DNA from: Sorghum bicolor
Taxonomy: Eukaryota > Streptophyta > Magnoliopsida > Poales > Poaceae
Reading direction: 5' to 3'
Assembly (NCBI RefSeq): GCF_000003195.3
Contig: NC_012876.2
Span: 1,871,935-1,935,934 of the forward strand
Length of the DNA: 64,000 nucleotides
Both the position numbers and the translations under genes were made by a program. The notes under the pieces were generated by a model, which was not told the origin of the DNA, did not search any database, and saw nothing but the letters and a program-made list of their open reading frames with translations. This document shows positions 33,546-44,919 of this stretch, one piece after another (position 1 is the first letter of the stretch; every line of letters begins with the position of its first letter).

Positions 33546-36500
33546 ATGGAGGCCAAGCCGGTGGAAGCGAGTGCCGCGCCTGCTCCTGCGCCTCCGCCTA
33601 TGGCGGTAGCACCGGTTACGGCGGCGCCACCAGAGGCGACGGTGAGCTTCCAGCAGGCGGCGCCGGCGGCGGAGATGGGTAGCTCGAGCGCCGTCCTGGT
33701 GCCGCCTCTAGCTACGGCGGCGGCGGTGGCGGGAGGAGGAGGCGGCGCCATGGCGCTGGGGCCGGTGCTGATGAAGGTGCCGAAGAAGCGCGGGAGGCCG
33801 CGCAAGTACGGGCCGGACGGGAGCCTGATCCGCCCGCTCAACGCCACGCCGATCTCGGCGTCCGCGCCCATGCCCACCGCCGTGGCGCCCGGGCAGTACA
33901 CGCCCGCCTCCGCGGTGGGCGCCGCCATGAAGCGCGGCAGGGGACGGCCCCTCGACTTCGCCGCCGCCGCCGCCAAGCAGCAGCAGCAGCAGCAACAACA
34001 CCATCACCAGCACCACCACCTCCAGCACCACCAACACCAGCAGCCGCAGCAGCAGTTCGGCTTCCACTTCAACTCCATAGGTAGGACTACTCCCAAATCT
34101 CTCGCTCGGATCGCATTTCCCCTCTGTTTTTTTTCCCTCGTACTAGTAGATTCATAGTAGATTAATTAAACCCTTCTAAAAAATGTATTAAAATTCTTTT
34201 TGGGATAATCCACAACCTATTCCAGAGATAAGGATTGGATTTTCTCTCTCGCTTTTTTTTCCCCGACAAATTCCTCGACTAGAGGAGATGAGCGGCGGTG
34301 GAGGGGCCAATGGCAGGAGGAGTTGTAATTGGGTGGCGGCGTCACCCGCTCACTCCTTGTCATGACACTGTCCGTGTCTGTCCCTCTCTTATCCGAATAT
34401 TTCTTGTCTCCTCCACTCTACGCAGCTCACTCGTGCTGCACTGCATGATCAGATACTAGTAGTTCGCATGGTCAGGGACCTCAGGCAGGCAGGCAGGCTC
34501 ATGCAGCCGGTTGGTGCGCTGTGTTCCAAGATTCGTGGCTCGGCCGGGGAGCAAAGTGGGGGCCAGATGGAGGCATATCCCTCTGCCTGAATCCGACCCC
34601 CGTTTTGTTGGTTGCTCTCAGGGCTTCTTGGTGTTCTGTGGTGGGGTTCAGCCGTTGTGGGGATGCCTGCCATGGTGGTGCTGCCTTGCTTGTGGTTAAC
34701 AGTCCAGTCCTGGAACAAAATATGGGAGATATAAATCATTTGAAGATCCTCCTTGTTAGGTTCTACCACGGTCGGTGCCTTTTGTCATCCCTTGTCTCTA
34801 GGGTCTCTCTGGTAGTAGGTCTGAAGGTGATGGTCTGATGGATATAGTTCAGACATAGTACGGAGTATCTGTGTTTCCCAAGGTTGGTGGTGACAGTTAG
34901 TATGACTGGACTGAGAATGTAGAGTGAATGCTTGGGGGTACTAGAATACGGTGGTAATTGTTTGTATGACTGGACTGAACATTAACAGTGAATGAAATAT
35001 TTATGGGATTCTGTACATGTAGAAGTGAATCATCGTTGGATGACGCAGCTGTGTCACTAGATGTTCATCTTTCTCATGATGTCGCACAGACCTGATTTCC
35101 TGATGAGATCACTGTCATAGATCCGTAATAGACTAAACTATCTTTTCTAGCAAATTGGCATTCTGCAGTCCTTTCATTTGGTCAGTTTGCTTTGCTACAA
35201 TCTGCCGTTACTTTCTTAACAGCCTAATGTGTTGGCAGGTGACATGGTGGCATGTTCTGCTGGTGCAAATTTCACTCCGCATATAATTACCGTCGCTCCT
35301 GGTGAGGTATGGATCTAGATGTTATCTATGATGTGAACAGCTGCCATTTACACTTGAACTCATTTGGCGATTTCTGGTTGAGACTGTTTCTGAGTTCTGA
35401 CCAGACAGTCTGTATATGTACCTTCATAATCTTTCTTACCTGAAATATCATTTTTCTGCATCTTCAGTTATAACATGTTCTTTTCTACAAATTTTGATGT
35501 GATCAGCTATATCATTTTATATCTGTTCACACATTTTGTTTCATATAATCACTTATAAGTAATGTGTTGAGCACAGAGATCCAAGGTTGCACACTCAGCT
35601 TTGTATGCTTTGCTTTGGTATGATTAGCCAAAGCAAGTCATGATACTCTTATTTCAGTATTCCTATCCATTCAGTTAGATAAGGATAGGTGAACACATCT
35701 TATTTGGCATTCCTGTTGAATTTGTCAAAGATTGAAATGAATTCTGCCTTTCTTTTGGCCTTTTCAATTCCTGTGTGTACATGCATTGCTCCTCTTACAG
35801 TTACAGCTACACTATTATTCCTTTTCCTGAAGTGGTCCGTATCCGTGTGCGAAATAGTGATCTGTATTTTCTCTGTTCGTTCAGGATGTGACGATGAAGG
35901 TTATATCATTTTCGCAACAAGGACCACGAGCTATCTGTATTCTCTCAGCAAACGGCGTTATATCGAACGTTACACTTCGTCAGCCTGATTCCTCTGGTGG
36001 CACGCTAACTTATGAGGTTAGCCATGCATGACGCTTTCACTCCCTTCATGGATTGACACACAAAAGTTCTTACTGGGCGCATGGTTTCATATGTATGTCT
36101 GTGTGGATGCAGACAAAGGATTTTGAGTGGTCCTACTTAACCCCATCTATCTGATGCCCTGTTTTGGTTGTAGGGACGCTTTGAGTTGCTGTCCTTGTCT
36201 GGGTCCTTTATGCCAACTGAAAACAACGGAACACGAAGTCGGTCAGGTGGGATGAGCGTGTCTCTTGCAAGCCCAGACGGTCGTGTTGTCGGTGGAGGAG
36301 TTGCCGGCCTGCTGGTGGCAGCAAGTCCTGTTCAGGTATGCGTTTGTTCACCCGCTTTTAAAGATTGAATGCCTGCCTATTAGTATGAAGCTCAATTGTA
36401 CAGCTGAACTACCAAAACTGCATGCCTTGTGCAGTCTATGACCATAGTTGTTCCATCTATCCTTCTGATAACTATAGTCTGTCTGTTGCCTATATAAGCT

Positions 36501-36819
36501 CAAAGTGTAACTGAGTCAAGAGTATGTTCGGCAGATTGTGGTTGGGAGTTTCCTGCCAAGCTACCAGATGGAGCAGAAGAACAAGAAGCCACGGGTGGAT
36601 GCGGCACCTGCCACCGTCCCACAGACGCCTCCTGCTGTCCCAATCTCGAGCACGGACACCCACAGCAGCGAGCAAGGGCAGCAGGCCCAGAGAGGGATGA
36701 CCTCAACAGGAGCCTACGGCGCGGACCAGAGCTGGGCATCCTCTGCGCAGCAGCCGATGGCCGAGGTGTCCAGGACGCCGTCATCCGGGGACCTGAAGAT
36801 GACTGCGTCTGGATCATGA
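33546..36819 (+). CDS. AT-hook motif nuclear-localised protein (AHL), type II, five exons
   Basis: Exons 33546-34080, 35239-35306, 35885-36016, 36174-36335 and 36535-36819 join at GT-AG sites in one frame to give 393 aa. The protein has an Ala/Pro-rich start, a first AT-hook of the RGRPRKY type (82-88), a second RGRP core (132-135) followed by LDF rather than the usual PPGSK, a Gln/His-rich run (145-170) and a PPC/DUF296 domain (about 179-305) with the conserved GRFELL block (246-251). AHL proteins bind AT-rich DNA in the minor groove and form trimers through PPC, acting in the nucleus in chromatin and growth control. The start is chosen at 33546 because the frame upstream to 33450 contains no ATG. 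Two hooks plus introns indicate the type II, intron-bearing branch. The last 60 residues are Ser/Thr/Gln-rich with no domain. Confidence 0.93.
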
Positions 36820-37551
36820 GCCCTCTGAAACCCAGCTGGAGCTAGCCACACTGACTGGGAGCCAAGGTCCCCGCCGGAAGAGGGAAGGATGATGGATGTA
36901 TTGGTTCATTTGTTCCTGACTTGTGAAAGATGTGTCTACTGCTGCAGATCTCGCACTAGGGCGGTCTAATTGTTGCTGTATGATGAGGCAGGCAGGAGGA
37001 GAGACTAACAACTGCATTCGCTGTAGCCGTGTGACCTTAGTGTGTTGTACCCAACCCCCCTACCTAGTAGGGTTTTGTAACACCCATTGTCGGAGAGTGC
37101 GTGCGTGTGTGTAGTAGCTATTACCATTACCACCACAGTTTGAGTGTGCTAGCTAGCGGCGTGTGTTGTTTAGGCGACCTTGTCGAGTAATTCTTGTGTT
37201 GGATTATTACCTTACCTTAAGTGCTGGATTAATTGGTACCCCTGTATCTGTATTGGATCTGGATCACCCCACTCCTGGATTAAATTAGCATCAGAAATTC
37301 TCCATGTTTACTGTTACTAGTCTGTTACTACTATACACACTATTTCCTCCTGTGTGTCGTGTGATGTCGTACGTAATTACGTACAGTACTGTTTGTTCAC
37401 TGTGGCAGCGCCGCCTCGTTTTTGAGCTTGCATTGCATCACTGTGGCAAGTAGGAGTAGCTGGTGTGGGTTTATTATTTTCCATGTCTGTCAATGGGCCT
37501 GGGAGGACACGTCATCAGGTGACATCTTGGTACTGGAAGCTGTGTTTAGTT
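36820..37551 (+). other. 3' flank of the AHL gene
   Basis: Probable 3' untranslated sequence for the first few hundred bases, followed by unassigned intergenic DNA. No gene. Confidence 0.45.
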
Positions 37552-38166
37552 CAGGCCTTGTTTAGGCCGTGTTTAGTTCCTTGTGGGAAAAATTTTGCGA
37601 CACTGTAACACTTTCGTTTGTTTGTGGTAATTATTGTCTAACTATGGACTAACTAGGCTCAAAAGATTCGTCTCATAAATTCCGACCAAACTGTGCAATT
37701 AGTTTTTATTTTTATCTATATTTGATACTGCATGCATACGTCTAAAGATTCGATGTGACGGAAAATCTTGAAAATTTTGGGTTTTGGGTGGAAGTAAACA
37801 AGGCCTAGTTCCGAAAACTTTTTGGTTTTCGGAACTGTAGCACTTTCGTTTTTATTTGACAAACATTGTCGAATCATGGAGTAACTAAGCTTAAAAGATT
37901 CATCTCGCAATTTACAGGTAAACTGTGCAATTAGTTTTTATTTTCGTTTATATTTAGTGCCTCATGCATGTGCCGCAAGATTCGATTTGACGGAGAATCT
38001 TAAAAAGTTTTTGGTTTTTGGGTGACCTAATTACACAGTTTAGCTGTAAATCGCGAGACGAATATTTTGATCCTAGTTAGTCTATAATTGAATAATATTT
38101 ATCACAAACAAACGAAAGTGCTACAGTAACGAAATCCAAAAAAATTTCATATCTAAACAAAACCTA
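37552..38166. mobile_element. Nested Tourist-like MITEs
   Basis: A complete copy at 37565-37805 (GGCCGTGTTTAGTTCC to GGAAGTAAACAAGGCC, TTA before, TAG after) sits inside another copy: the outer one begins at 37552 (AGGCCTTGTTTA) and resumes at 37806 (GTTCCGAAAACTTTTTGG), running to about 38027. A third, half copy in the other orientation follows to 38166. Confidence 0.78.
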
Positions 38167-39233
38167 GGTTGCAATGAAAGATACTACTGTACTCCTACAT
38201 CCTTCCTGCCACGGTCGCGGTCCGCGCGGCATCAAAAGAACCATCAAGTACCTTTTCTGGTCCACGGACCACGGGCTCCGAATTCCGATCCTCTCTGGAC
38301 CGCGTCCGGTCCGGATGGATACAAAAGAAGAGAGATTATTTAAAATTATTAGTCGAACCTATTAGATATTTAGAAATATTTTTTATAATAAATTAACGAA
38401 CAATGTTTTCAGCTATAGCTTTTTAGTCAAACAGCTCAGAATTGCAGAAGGTGGGGTCAGGCTCACGGAGCTCCAGCAACTCCTGCAATGGCCATGCAGG
38501 TGTGGCCGTGATGATTAGCACACGGTGGTCGTGGCTTTTTAATAACAACTAGTAGGAGTAATAATCAATAAAATACTCCTCCTAACTCGCGGTGATCAGC
38601 GAGCACGTGGTTGTGGACTTGTGGTTACGCTACGCACTGAGCATGGTTCATGGCACGGCCCGGTCACGAGGGCATACCAATACGACGACGAAAACGCCAC
38701 AGCCATGCCACGCAAGCTTCAGCAGGTCACCTCCAGCAACGAACGACACCTTAGCTACTCCCGTTATCAACTTACTTGGGAGAGGGGGAAGAGGATTATA
38801 CATAGATAAAAGCAAGGCTAATAATTACAATCGGCCACCGATGGAGTAAGATTTCTTCTCTTAGCTCATCTATATAGTAGTTAGCCTTTCATTATCAATA
38901 TATAAACCACTTGCAGTGGTGGATCTAGCCAAAAACATAAATTTTATTAAGCTTAAATAATAATTACTAAGGTCTTCACAAAATTCGTTGGGGTCGACGG
39001 ACCCGATGAACCCTCTAGATTCGTTCCTGCCCACTTGTCTCTCTTTTTGTCTAAGTTGGCTGTAAGTTTACGGTCCACTTCTCCTCTCTTCTCAACCTCA
39101 ATATTTAGCCAGTTTACAACCTCTTATTACACTTGCTCTAAGGTGTCTTTTGATTCCATGATAGGCTCAAATGGATTACAAGGCATGCTTGCTGGCCTCA
39201 CTTGTGTCCAACCCACTTCTCTGGTTCCACCCT
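38167..39233. other. Intergenic, no gene supported
   Basis: 38390-38445 resembles the MITE at 39236-39358 (TTCAGCTATAGCTTTTTAGTCAAAC). The rest is unassigned. Confidence 0.4.
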
Positions 39234-39235
39234 AA

Positions 39236-39358
39236 GCCTGTTCGCTTGACTTTATCTATCAAATCTGTCAGTTATTCAGCAATATCAGGAGTATTTTTCT
39301 CTTATAACAAATCAGCAAACAATACTTTCAGTCATAGCTTCTCAACCAAACAAACAGG
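39236..39358 (-). mobile_element. Small MITE (CCTGTTCGCTTG family), copy 1
   Basis: CCTGTTCGCTTG at one end and CCAAACAAACAGG at the other. On the complement it matches 40712-40818 (CATGGCTGAAA.TA, GTGAGAGAAAAACACTG-like blocks). Confidence 0.6.
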
Positions 39359-39439
39359 TTGTATAGCAACAGATATTTTTAAAGGGGCCGAACGAGACAA
39401 GCCAGGTGGGCCAACACGGCACAACTACGGCGCAGTGCC

Positions 39440-40710
39440 AGATAGTGTTCTTGAAAGATCAACACACGGCTTCCTTCAAACTCATCTGCGCGGTTAACTG
39501 TCCCAACAAAACAATTGCAGAGATGGTGTATGCACAGCATCCTGATGGAGGTGGTTGGTGCTTAGTATTCGCGGACATACGTGTTCAAGCTCTTGAATTT
39601 CAGTTTCTACGCCACAAAAGGGGTATACAAATATCTAATTTGAGCATCCTATGGGATAGAATCAACATACTGTTGCGGCCACCATGGAGTGGAGCATCAC
39701 AGACCACACAAGATGCCCTAGCAACAATGAAGACAGGAGGAACTCTGCTTCTGTTAGTGAACACAGTGGTTGCAGGAACCAGATGTTTTTGGATCAAGGT
39801 TATGCCTGTCAGTGCAACAATGGATACCAGGGAAATCCTTATATCTATGATGGCTGCACAAATGATGAAGGTGATTTCATATATGCAAATCCCCTTCCCT
39901 AGTTTTTTCATTTTTCTTTTACCTATCACAAAATTGCTTAGTTCTTTTTAATTTGTCTTATACGATTATCTACACTTATGTATGTTAATGTAGATCACTT
40001 CAATGACTTCATTTTTGCATGGAATTATAATCCAAAACCAGTAAAGGAGAATTTTTCTCACCGGTGTGGGAACATTACTGTCCCATTTCCTTTGGCCTAG
40101 AAGTAGGTTGTTCTGCAAGGAGACTTTTCCAGCTCAACTGACCTGGCACATACTGTCCTTCAATACAATGACCAACTTCATGTGACATACATAGATGTGA
40201 GCGAGGGCCTTGTCACTTGTCAGCATGAAATTCAACTGAAGTTGGGAATATTTGACTACGGAACTGGATATGCTGATATATTATAATGAACCCGGCCTTT
40301 GTGGATCCTTTGGAATCAGCCTCTGCAAAGTGGGCGGTTGCTAATCTAACCTGCCAACTGGCAAGCGTCTGGACATGCTTGTGTGAGTAACCATTGCACT
40401 TGCCTCAGTGTTATGAGCTCCTCAGAAGGATATGTTGGTTACAGATGCAAATGCTCACCTGGTTTTGAATGAAATCCGTACATCCAAGATGGATGTTATG
40501 GTACTCCCTCCCACTCCTCCCCCTTTGACCTATTATGTATAACCATAATCTTTTTGCGTCGTTTCATAACAAAATTACATATTCTTTTTGCAAGTTTTGT
40601 GTCACCTTATATGTGAATATGGCTACAGATATTGACGAGTGTCAGCGGTCGCCAGGCATTTACAGAGGTGTAGTTTTTCATAATACCATATGAAATTTCA
40701 CTTGCACTGA
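39440..40710 (+). pseudogene. Broken WAK copy upstream of the main WAK locus
   Basis: 39440-39940 matches 50050-50540 (end of WAK exon 1) and 39985-40710 matches 50690-51430 (exon 2, intron and the start of the EGF exon), in the same order and orientation. A base loss in the CCATTTCC-TTTGGCC stretch (about 40080) and further indels break the frame. Signal peptide, membrane segment and kinase are all absent. It is a truncated tandem duplicate, bracketed by two inverted copies of a small MITE. Confidence 0.88.
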
Positions 40711-40711
40711 G

Positions 40712-40820
40712 TGTCTAAAAAGTCATGGCTGAAAATACTATTCGATGATTTATCGTGAGAGAAAAACACTGTTAGCTGATAGAAAAAATACGGCTTCTAA
40801 GACAAGCGAACGGGAGTAGC
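40712..40820 (+). mobile_element. Small MITE (CCTGTTCGCTTG family), copy 2
   Basis: AAAGTCATGGCTGAAAATAC to GACAAGCGAACGGG, inverted relative to the copy at 39236. It cuts off the WAK fragment inside the EGF coding region. Confidence 0.6.
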
Positions 40821-41120
40821 CAACAAGTTTCCTCCGATAGGATGCTATACTTGCGATTTTTGTGTAACAGCTTCTAGATTTTCAATTAACCGATAAAAAG
40901 TATTATTTAAAAAAACCGTGTTTTCCTCAGCTGCCGTGTGGAATGTGCCTGGCTGCTAGCCTGAAATTGACACATGTGGTTGTCTTTGGTCTATGCTCGG
41001 TCAAAATAGAGGCCACCATGACCAGAGCGAAGACTCTGTGATGTGTTTATACTACATCCAAATACACGCTTGAACAGGTAGATGAGCACACCACATTGAG
41101 AGATGGGCTGCTCTAACACC
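40821..41120 (+). promoter_or_regulatory. Original 5' flank of the main WAK gene, now cut off
   Basis: This lies directly before the ATG at 41121 that was the first codon of the WAK gene before the LINE inserted. It should hold the old promoter and leader, now 8.4 kb from the coding body. I see no sharp TATA box. Confidence 0.55.
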
Positions 41121-41137
41121 ATGTTAGCTTTGCTCAT
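41121..41137 (+). pseudogene. Start codon and first codons of the WAK gene, stranded by a LINE
   Basis: ATG TTA GCT TTG CTC AT is the same stretch as 49532-49547 except that the ATG is complete only here. Removing the LINE and one copy of the 16-bp target duplication joins this ATG in frame to the hydrophobic signal sequence at 49548 onward. Confidence 0.85.
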
Positions 41138-41302
41138 TTTTTTTTCGCGAACAAGACCAACCGGCTCGTGTTTCATTAAGAGGTAAGGGAAAACAGCTGA
41201 AGTACAACAGGCTCGGCCATAGGCGAGAGACCAAGGCAGAAGCTCGAAGAAGACAGACCTAGCTACTGGAAGGCAAACCAAGTTTAACTTATTACAAAAT
41301 GG

Positions 41303-43393
41303 TTAGAAGTGCGACCAGGAGCTAGCAAATGGCGAGATGCAGGAGAACCCTGCCTGAACCCACTCGTCGGCCTCAGCAGCAGCAGCTCGAGCAACCGCCA
41401 CGATCGAAGATAAAATGTTGTCAAAAGTGCGCCTATTCCTTTCCTTCCAGACGCACCAACAGAGCAACATCACAAGGCAGTCGAAGATCGGCCTGGATTG
41501 GTAGTGGAACCGACCCCTTTGCTGCATCCACCAATCACCAATCCGCTCGTCGGACCAGGGCACGAGTACTTGTAACCCAACCGGCGCCAGAAGCTTGAAC
41601 CACAACTCCCTAGTGAAAACACAGCCCAAGAAGAGATGTTCAATAGATTCCGGAGCTTGCCCACATAAAGCGCAATCGTCATCATCCTGAAGGTCGTGTC
41701 TTTTCCGCCGTTCAGCTGTCCAGAGCCTTTGATGCAGGACCAGCCAGAAGAAGAATTTCACCTTCGGCGGTACCTTGGTTTGCCAAATCTCCCTTGCCCC
41801 AAGCAGAGCCGCTGAACCATTGAAGAAGGCCCGATAAGCGGAGGAGGCAGAATACTTTCCGTCTGAAGACCATTTCCAAACAAATCGATCAGCCTGAAGC
41901 GGTTGAAGCACCACATCCTGCAACTTGTGCCAGACACGGAGGAATTGACAGATAACCTGTACTGTAAGCGCTCCCTTGATATCCCTTGCTCAACAATTCA
42001 TTGCGAGGCCGTCTTTGACAGATCTCCGTTTTCCTGCCCGACTGACTGCAGCAAAAAGGTCTGGAGCGAAAGTGCATAAGGGGCCAAAGGGAGCCCAACG
42101 ATCTGTCCATAGCAGCGCAGATGCACCATCACCAATAATCACTGAAGTGCTGCTAGCTGACATCGCCTCCACCGGCTTGCTTCCGCGGCAGGGAAGATCA
42201 GCCCAGCATCTCCCCGGGTCGGTCCTTCTCAGCCATTCCCAGCGCAGTCGTAAAGCAAAGCCAAAGAATCTGAGGTCCAGAATACCCAAGCCTCCAAGAT
42301 GAGTCGGCCTACAAACAATTGGCCAGGCCACCTTGCAGCGCCCTGCAGCAACCGACTCAGTCCCAGCCCAAAGGAAGGCCCTGCGTCGTTTGTCAATCTG
42401 TGCAATTGCCCAATTTGACAGGCAGCAGGCAATACTAATATGGACAGGGATTGCCGATAGAGTCACCTTGACAAGGACAGTCCTTCCTGCATGATTAAGT
42501 AGACCCGACTTCCAAGTCGGGATTCTCGCTGCAATTCTGTCCACTAGAGCTTGCTCTTCGCATCTTCTTAGCTTTCTGAGCGACAAAGGAATACCCAAAT
42601 ATTTGCACGGGAAGCGAGTGAGTGTGCATGGGAACGCCTGCTGCACTATTGCCACCTGATCCTCAGAGCAGCAGATAGGGGAGACAACACATTTGTTAAA
42701 GTTGGTAATGAGTCCAGATGCACCAGCATAGAGGAGCAGCACCTGCTGCACACACTGAAGATCACTCTGTAGAGGCGCAACGAGTAGCACGACGTCGTCA
42801 GCATACAAGGACTTACGGTTGCAGGCCACTCTCTCGGGTAGAGGCGATAGTGCTCCCCGTCGATCAGCTTGAATAAAGAGTTCAGGCTTTCCATCACAAT
42901 AACAAAGAGCATTGGTGAAATTGGGTCCCCCTGCCTAAGACCCCTTGCATGCGTTATCCTATTTCCTGGCCTTCCATTCATGATGATCCTGGTGCTAGAG
43001 GTTGACAGCAGTAATGAGATCCAGTCGATCCATCTTCTGGGGAAACCAATGTGTTGGAGTACTTCTAACAAGAATGGCCAGGAAACTGAGTCGAAAGCCT
43101 TCGCGATATCCAACTTCAACAATACTAGCCTTCGCGATATCCAACTTCAACAATACTGCAGCGACCTTCTTAGCATTTAGCCATCTAGAACTCAGCTGCA
43201 CCGCTCTGAAATTATCATGGATTGATCTTCCTTTTATGAAGGCAGATTGGCTAGGTGACACAATCTCATGTAAACGCGGCGCGAGACGCCTTGCTAGACA
43301 TTTGGTGAACAGTTTACTGAAACTGTGGATCAAGCTGATGGGCCTATAATCACCTAAGGAATTTGGCTGCTCCTTCTTCCGTATCAGGATCAT
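41303..43393 (-). pseudogene. LINE ORF2, reverse transcriptase and zf-RVT part, frameshifted
   Basis: From 43393 downward: the RT thumb-side block GDYRPISLIHSFSKLFTKCL, SAFIKGRSIHDNF, then KLDIAKAFDSVSW and GLRQGDPISPMLFVIVME. The catalytic YADD is at 42794-42805 in another frame, and the zf-RVT tail (CALCGQAPESIEHLFLGC) at 41303-41923. The frame changes at least three times. One cause is visible: a 31-bp tandem duplication (43097-43127 repeated at 43128-43158). The enzyme cannot be made intact from this copy. Confidence 0.9.
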
Positions 43394-43480
43394 GAGTGCA
43401 CAGTTGAGGTGATAGAAACTTCTACCGTCCAGGGACCAAATAGCATTGAAAGCATTGACAATGTCTAGCTTGATTATCTC

Positions 43481-44887
43481 CTAGGCAACTTTGTAGAAGA
43501 TACCGTTGAACCCATCAGGTCCAGGAGCACGGTCGGAAGGCAGGTCCTTCACTGCCGCCCAAATCTCGTCCTCTGAGAAGCAAGCGTCGATACCTGTCAG
43601 GTCAATTGTCGGCAAGAGCTCCTCGAGTTGCAACGAGTGCTGACGCTGATAGGGCGTCCCCAAGATCCTTTTGTAGTGGCTGTAAACCGCCTCTTCCTTG
43701 TCTTCCTCCGATGAAACCCAAGCTCCTTCATGAATCAGTTCCGGAATGAAGCTCTTTCTGTTTCTATGACAGGCCTGAAGATGGAAAAATTTTGTGTTAG
43801 CGTCTCCATCTTCCAGATATCTAATGCGCGACCGATGGCGGGCAATGGAGCGGGCCAGGGAAGCTAATCCTAGGCTGCGACACTTGAGTTCCCGACGCCA
43901 GGCCAACTCGTCCAAAGCTAGAGCTCTGGATTCTTGTGCTTTGTCTAGCTGGGCGATGATCTCCCTAGTCATGAAAAGCTGCGAGCGGATGCTGCCCACA
44001 TTCCGCATGCTCCAACTTTGCAGCGCCTTCGCTGTTCGTCTGAACTTTATGTCAAGCAGTCGGCAAGCATCAACGTTGAGCACTTGGCAATCCCAAGCCC
44101 GAGCGACAGTCTCCAGAAAGCCCTCCATGCGCACCCAGAAGGGCTCAAAACGGAACCTCGGTCGAGCCCAAGGCTCCATGCATAGCTGCAGCAGCAACGG
44201 CGCGTGATCGGAACTGTCCGTTGAAAGTGTTCTTAGATGATGAGTGGTGTATTGTTCTGACCATGGGACAGTTGCAAAAGCTCGGTCAATGCGTTCCATG
44301 GTCGGGTGTCGGCGCTCATTGGTCCACGTGTAGAGCCTTCCGTGCAGGTAGAGCTCTTCCAGTGCTAAGTCATCAATTACACGCCTGAAGCAACGCATAG
44401 CTCTAAGGTTCAGCTGGTCATTATTCTTATCCGCAGCTTGATAAATAAGATTGAAATCCCCACAAACCAGGAGCGCCTGTAGGCTCTGCGCGTGTATCAA
44501 TCTGAGCTCATCCAGAAAGTCTCGCTTGAGTTGATCGTCCACCGGCCCGTAAACAACAGCAAGCGTCCATGAAGAGGAGGACGAGTCCACTGCCTTCAGG
44601 TTGACAGACACAGAGAAACGACGACAGATCTGAGCCGAGGCTGCCCAGGCACTCTGCCGCCAGGCCACCAGGATGCCTCCAGAGGCTCCCTCAGAAGGCA
44701 GAAACACATAATCAAACAATCTTCCCATTATATCAAAGAGGATACAAGGCTGCAGCGCAGAGAGTTTTGTCTCCACTAGACAGATTAGGGAGACTCGCTC
44801 CCGAGTCACAAACTCACGCACTGCATCGCGACGTGCCCGCGAGTTTAGACCGCGGACATTCCAAATAAAGATTTTGTGATTTATCAT
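43481..44887 (-). pseudogene. LINE ORF2, AP-endonuclease part
   Basis: An ATG at 44887 opens a 468-codon frame with the apurinic-like endonuclease motifs: WNVRGLNS at the start, VETKL (about residues 38-42), AVVYGP, LVCGDFNLI, MERIDRAF and SDHAPLLL near residue 230. This nuclease nicks target DNA during insertion. The frame stops at TAG 43481-43483, where the continuing LINE protein would have tryptophan, just after the APGPDGFNGIFYK block that leads into the RT. 32 bp separate ORF1's stop from this ATG. Confidence 0.9.
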
Positions 44888-44919
44888 GGTTCAATTAGAC
44901 GACGACAATCCCTGCGTGC

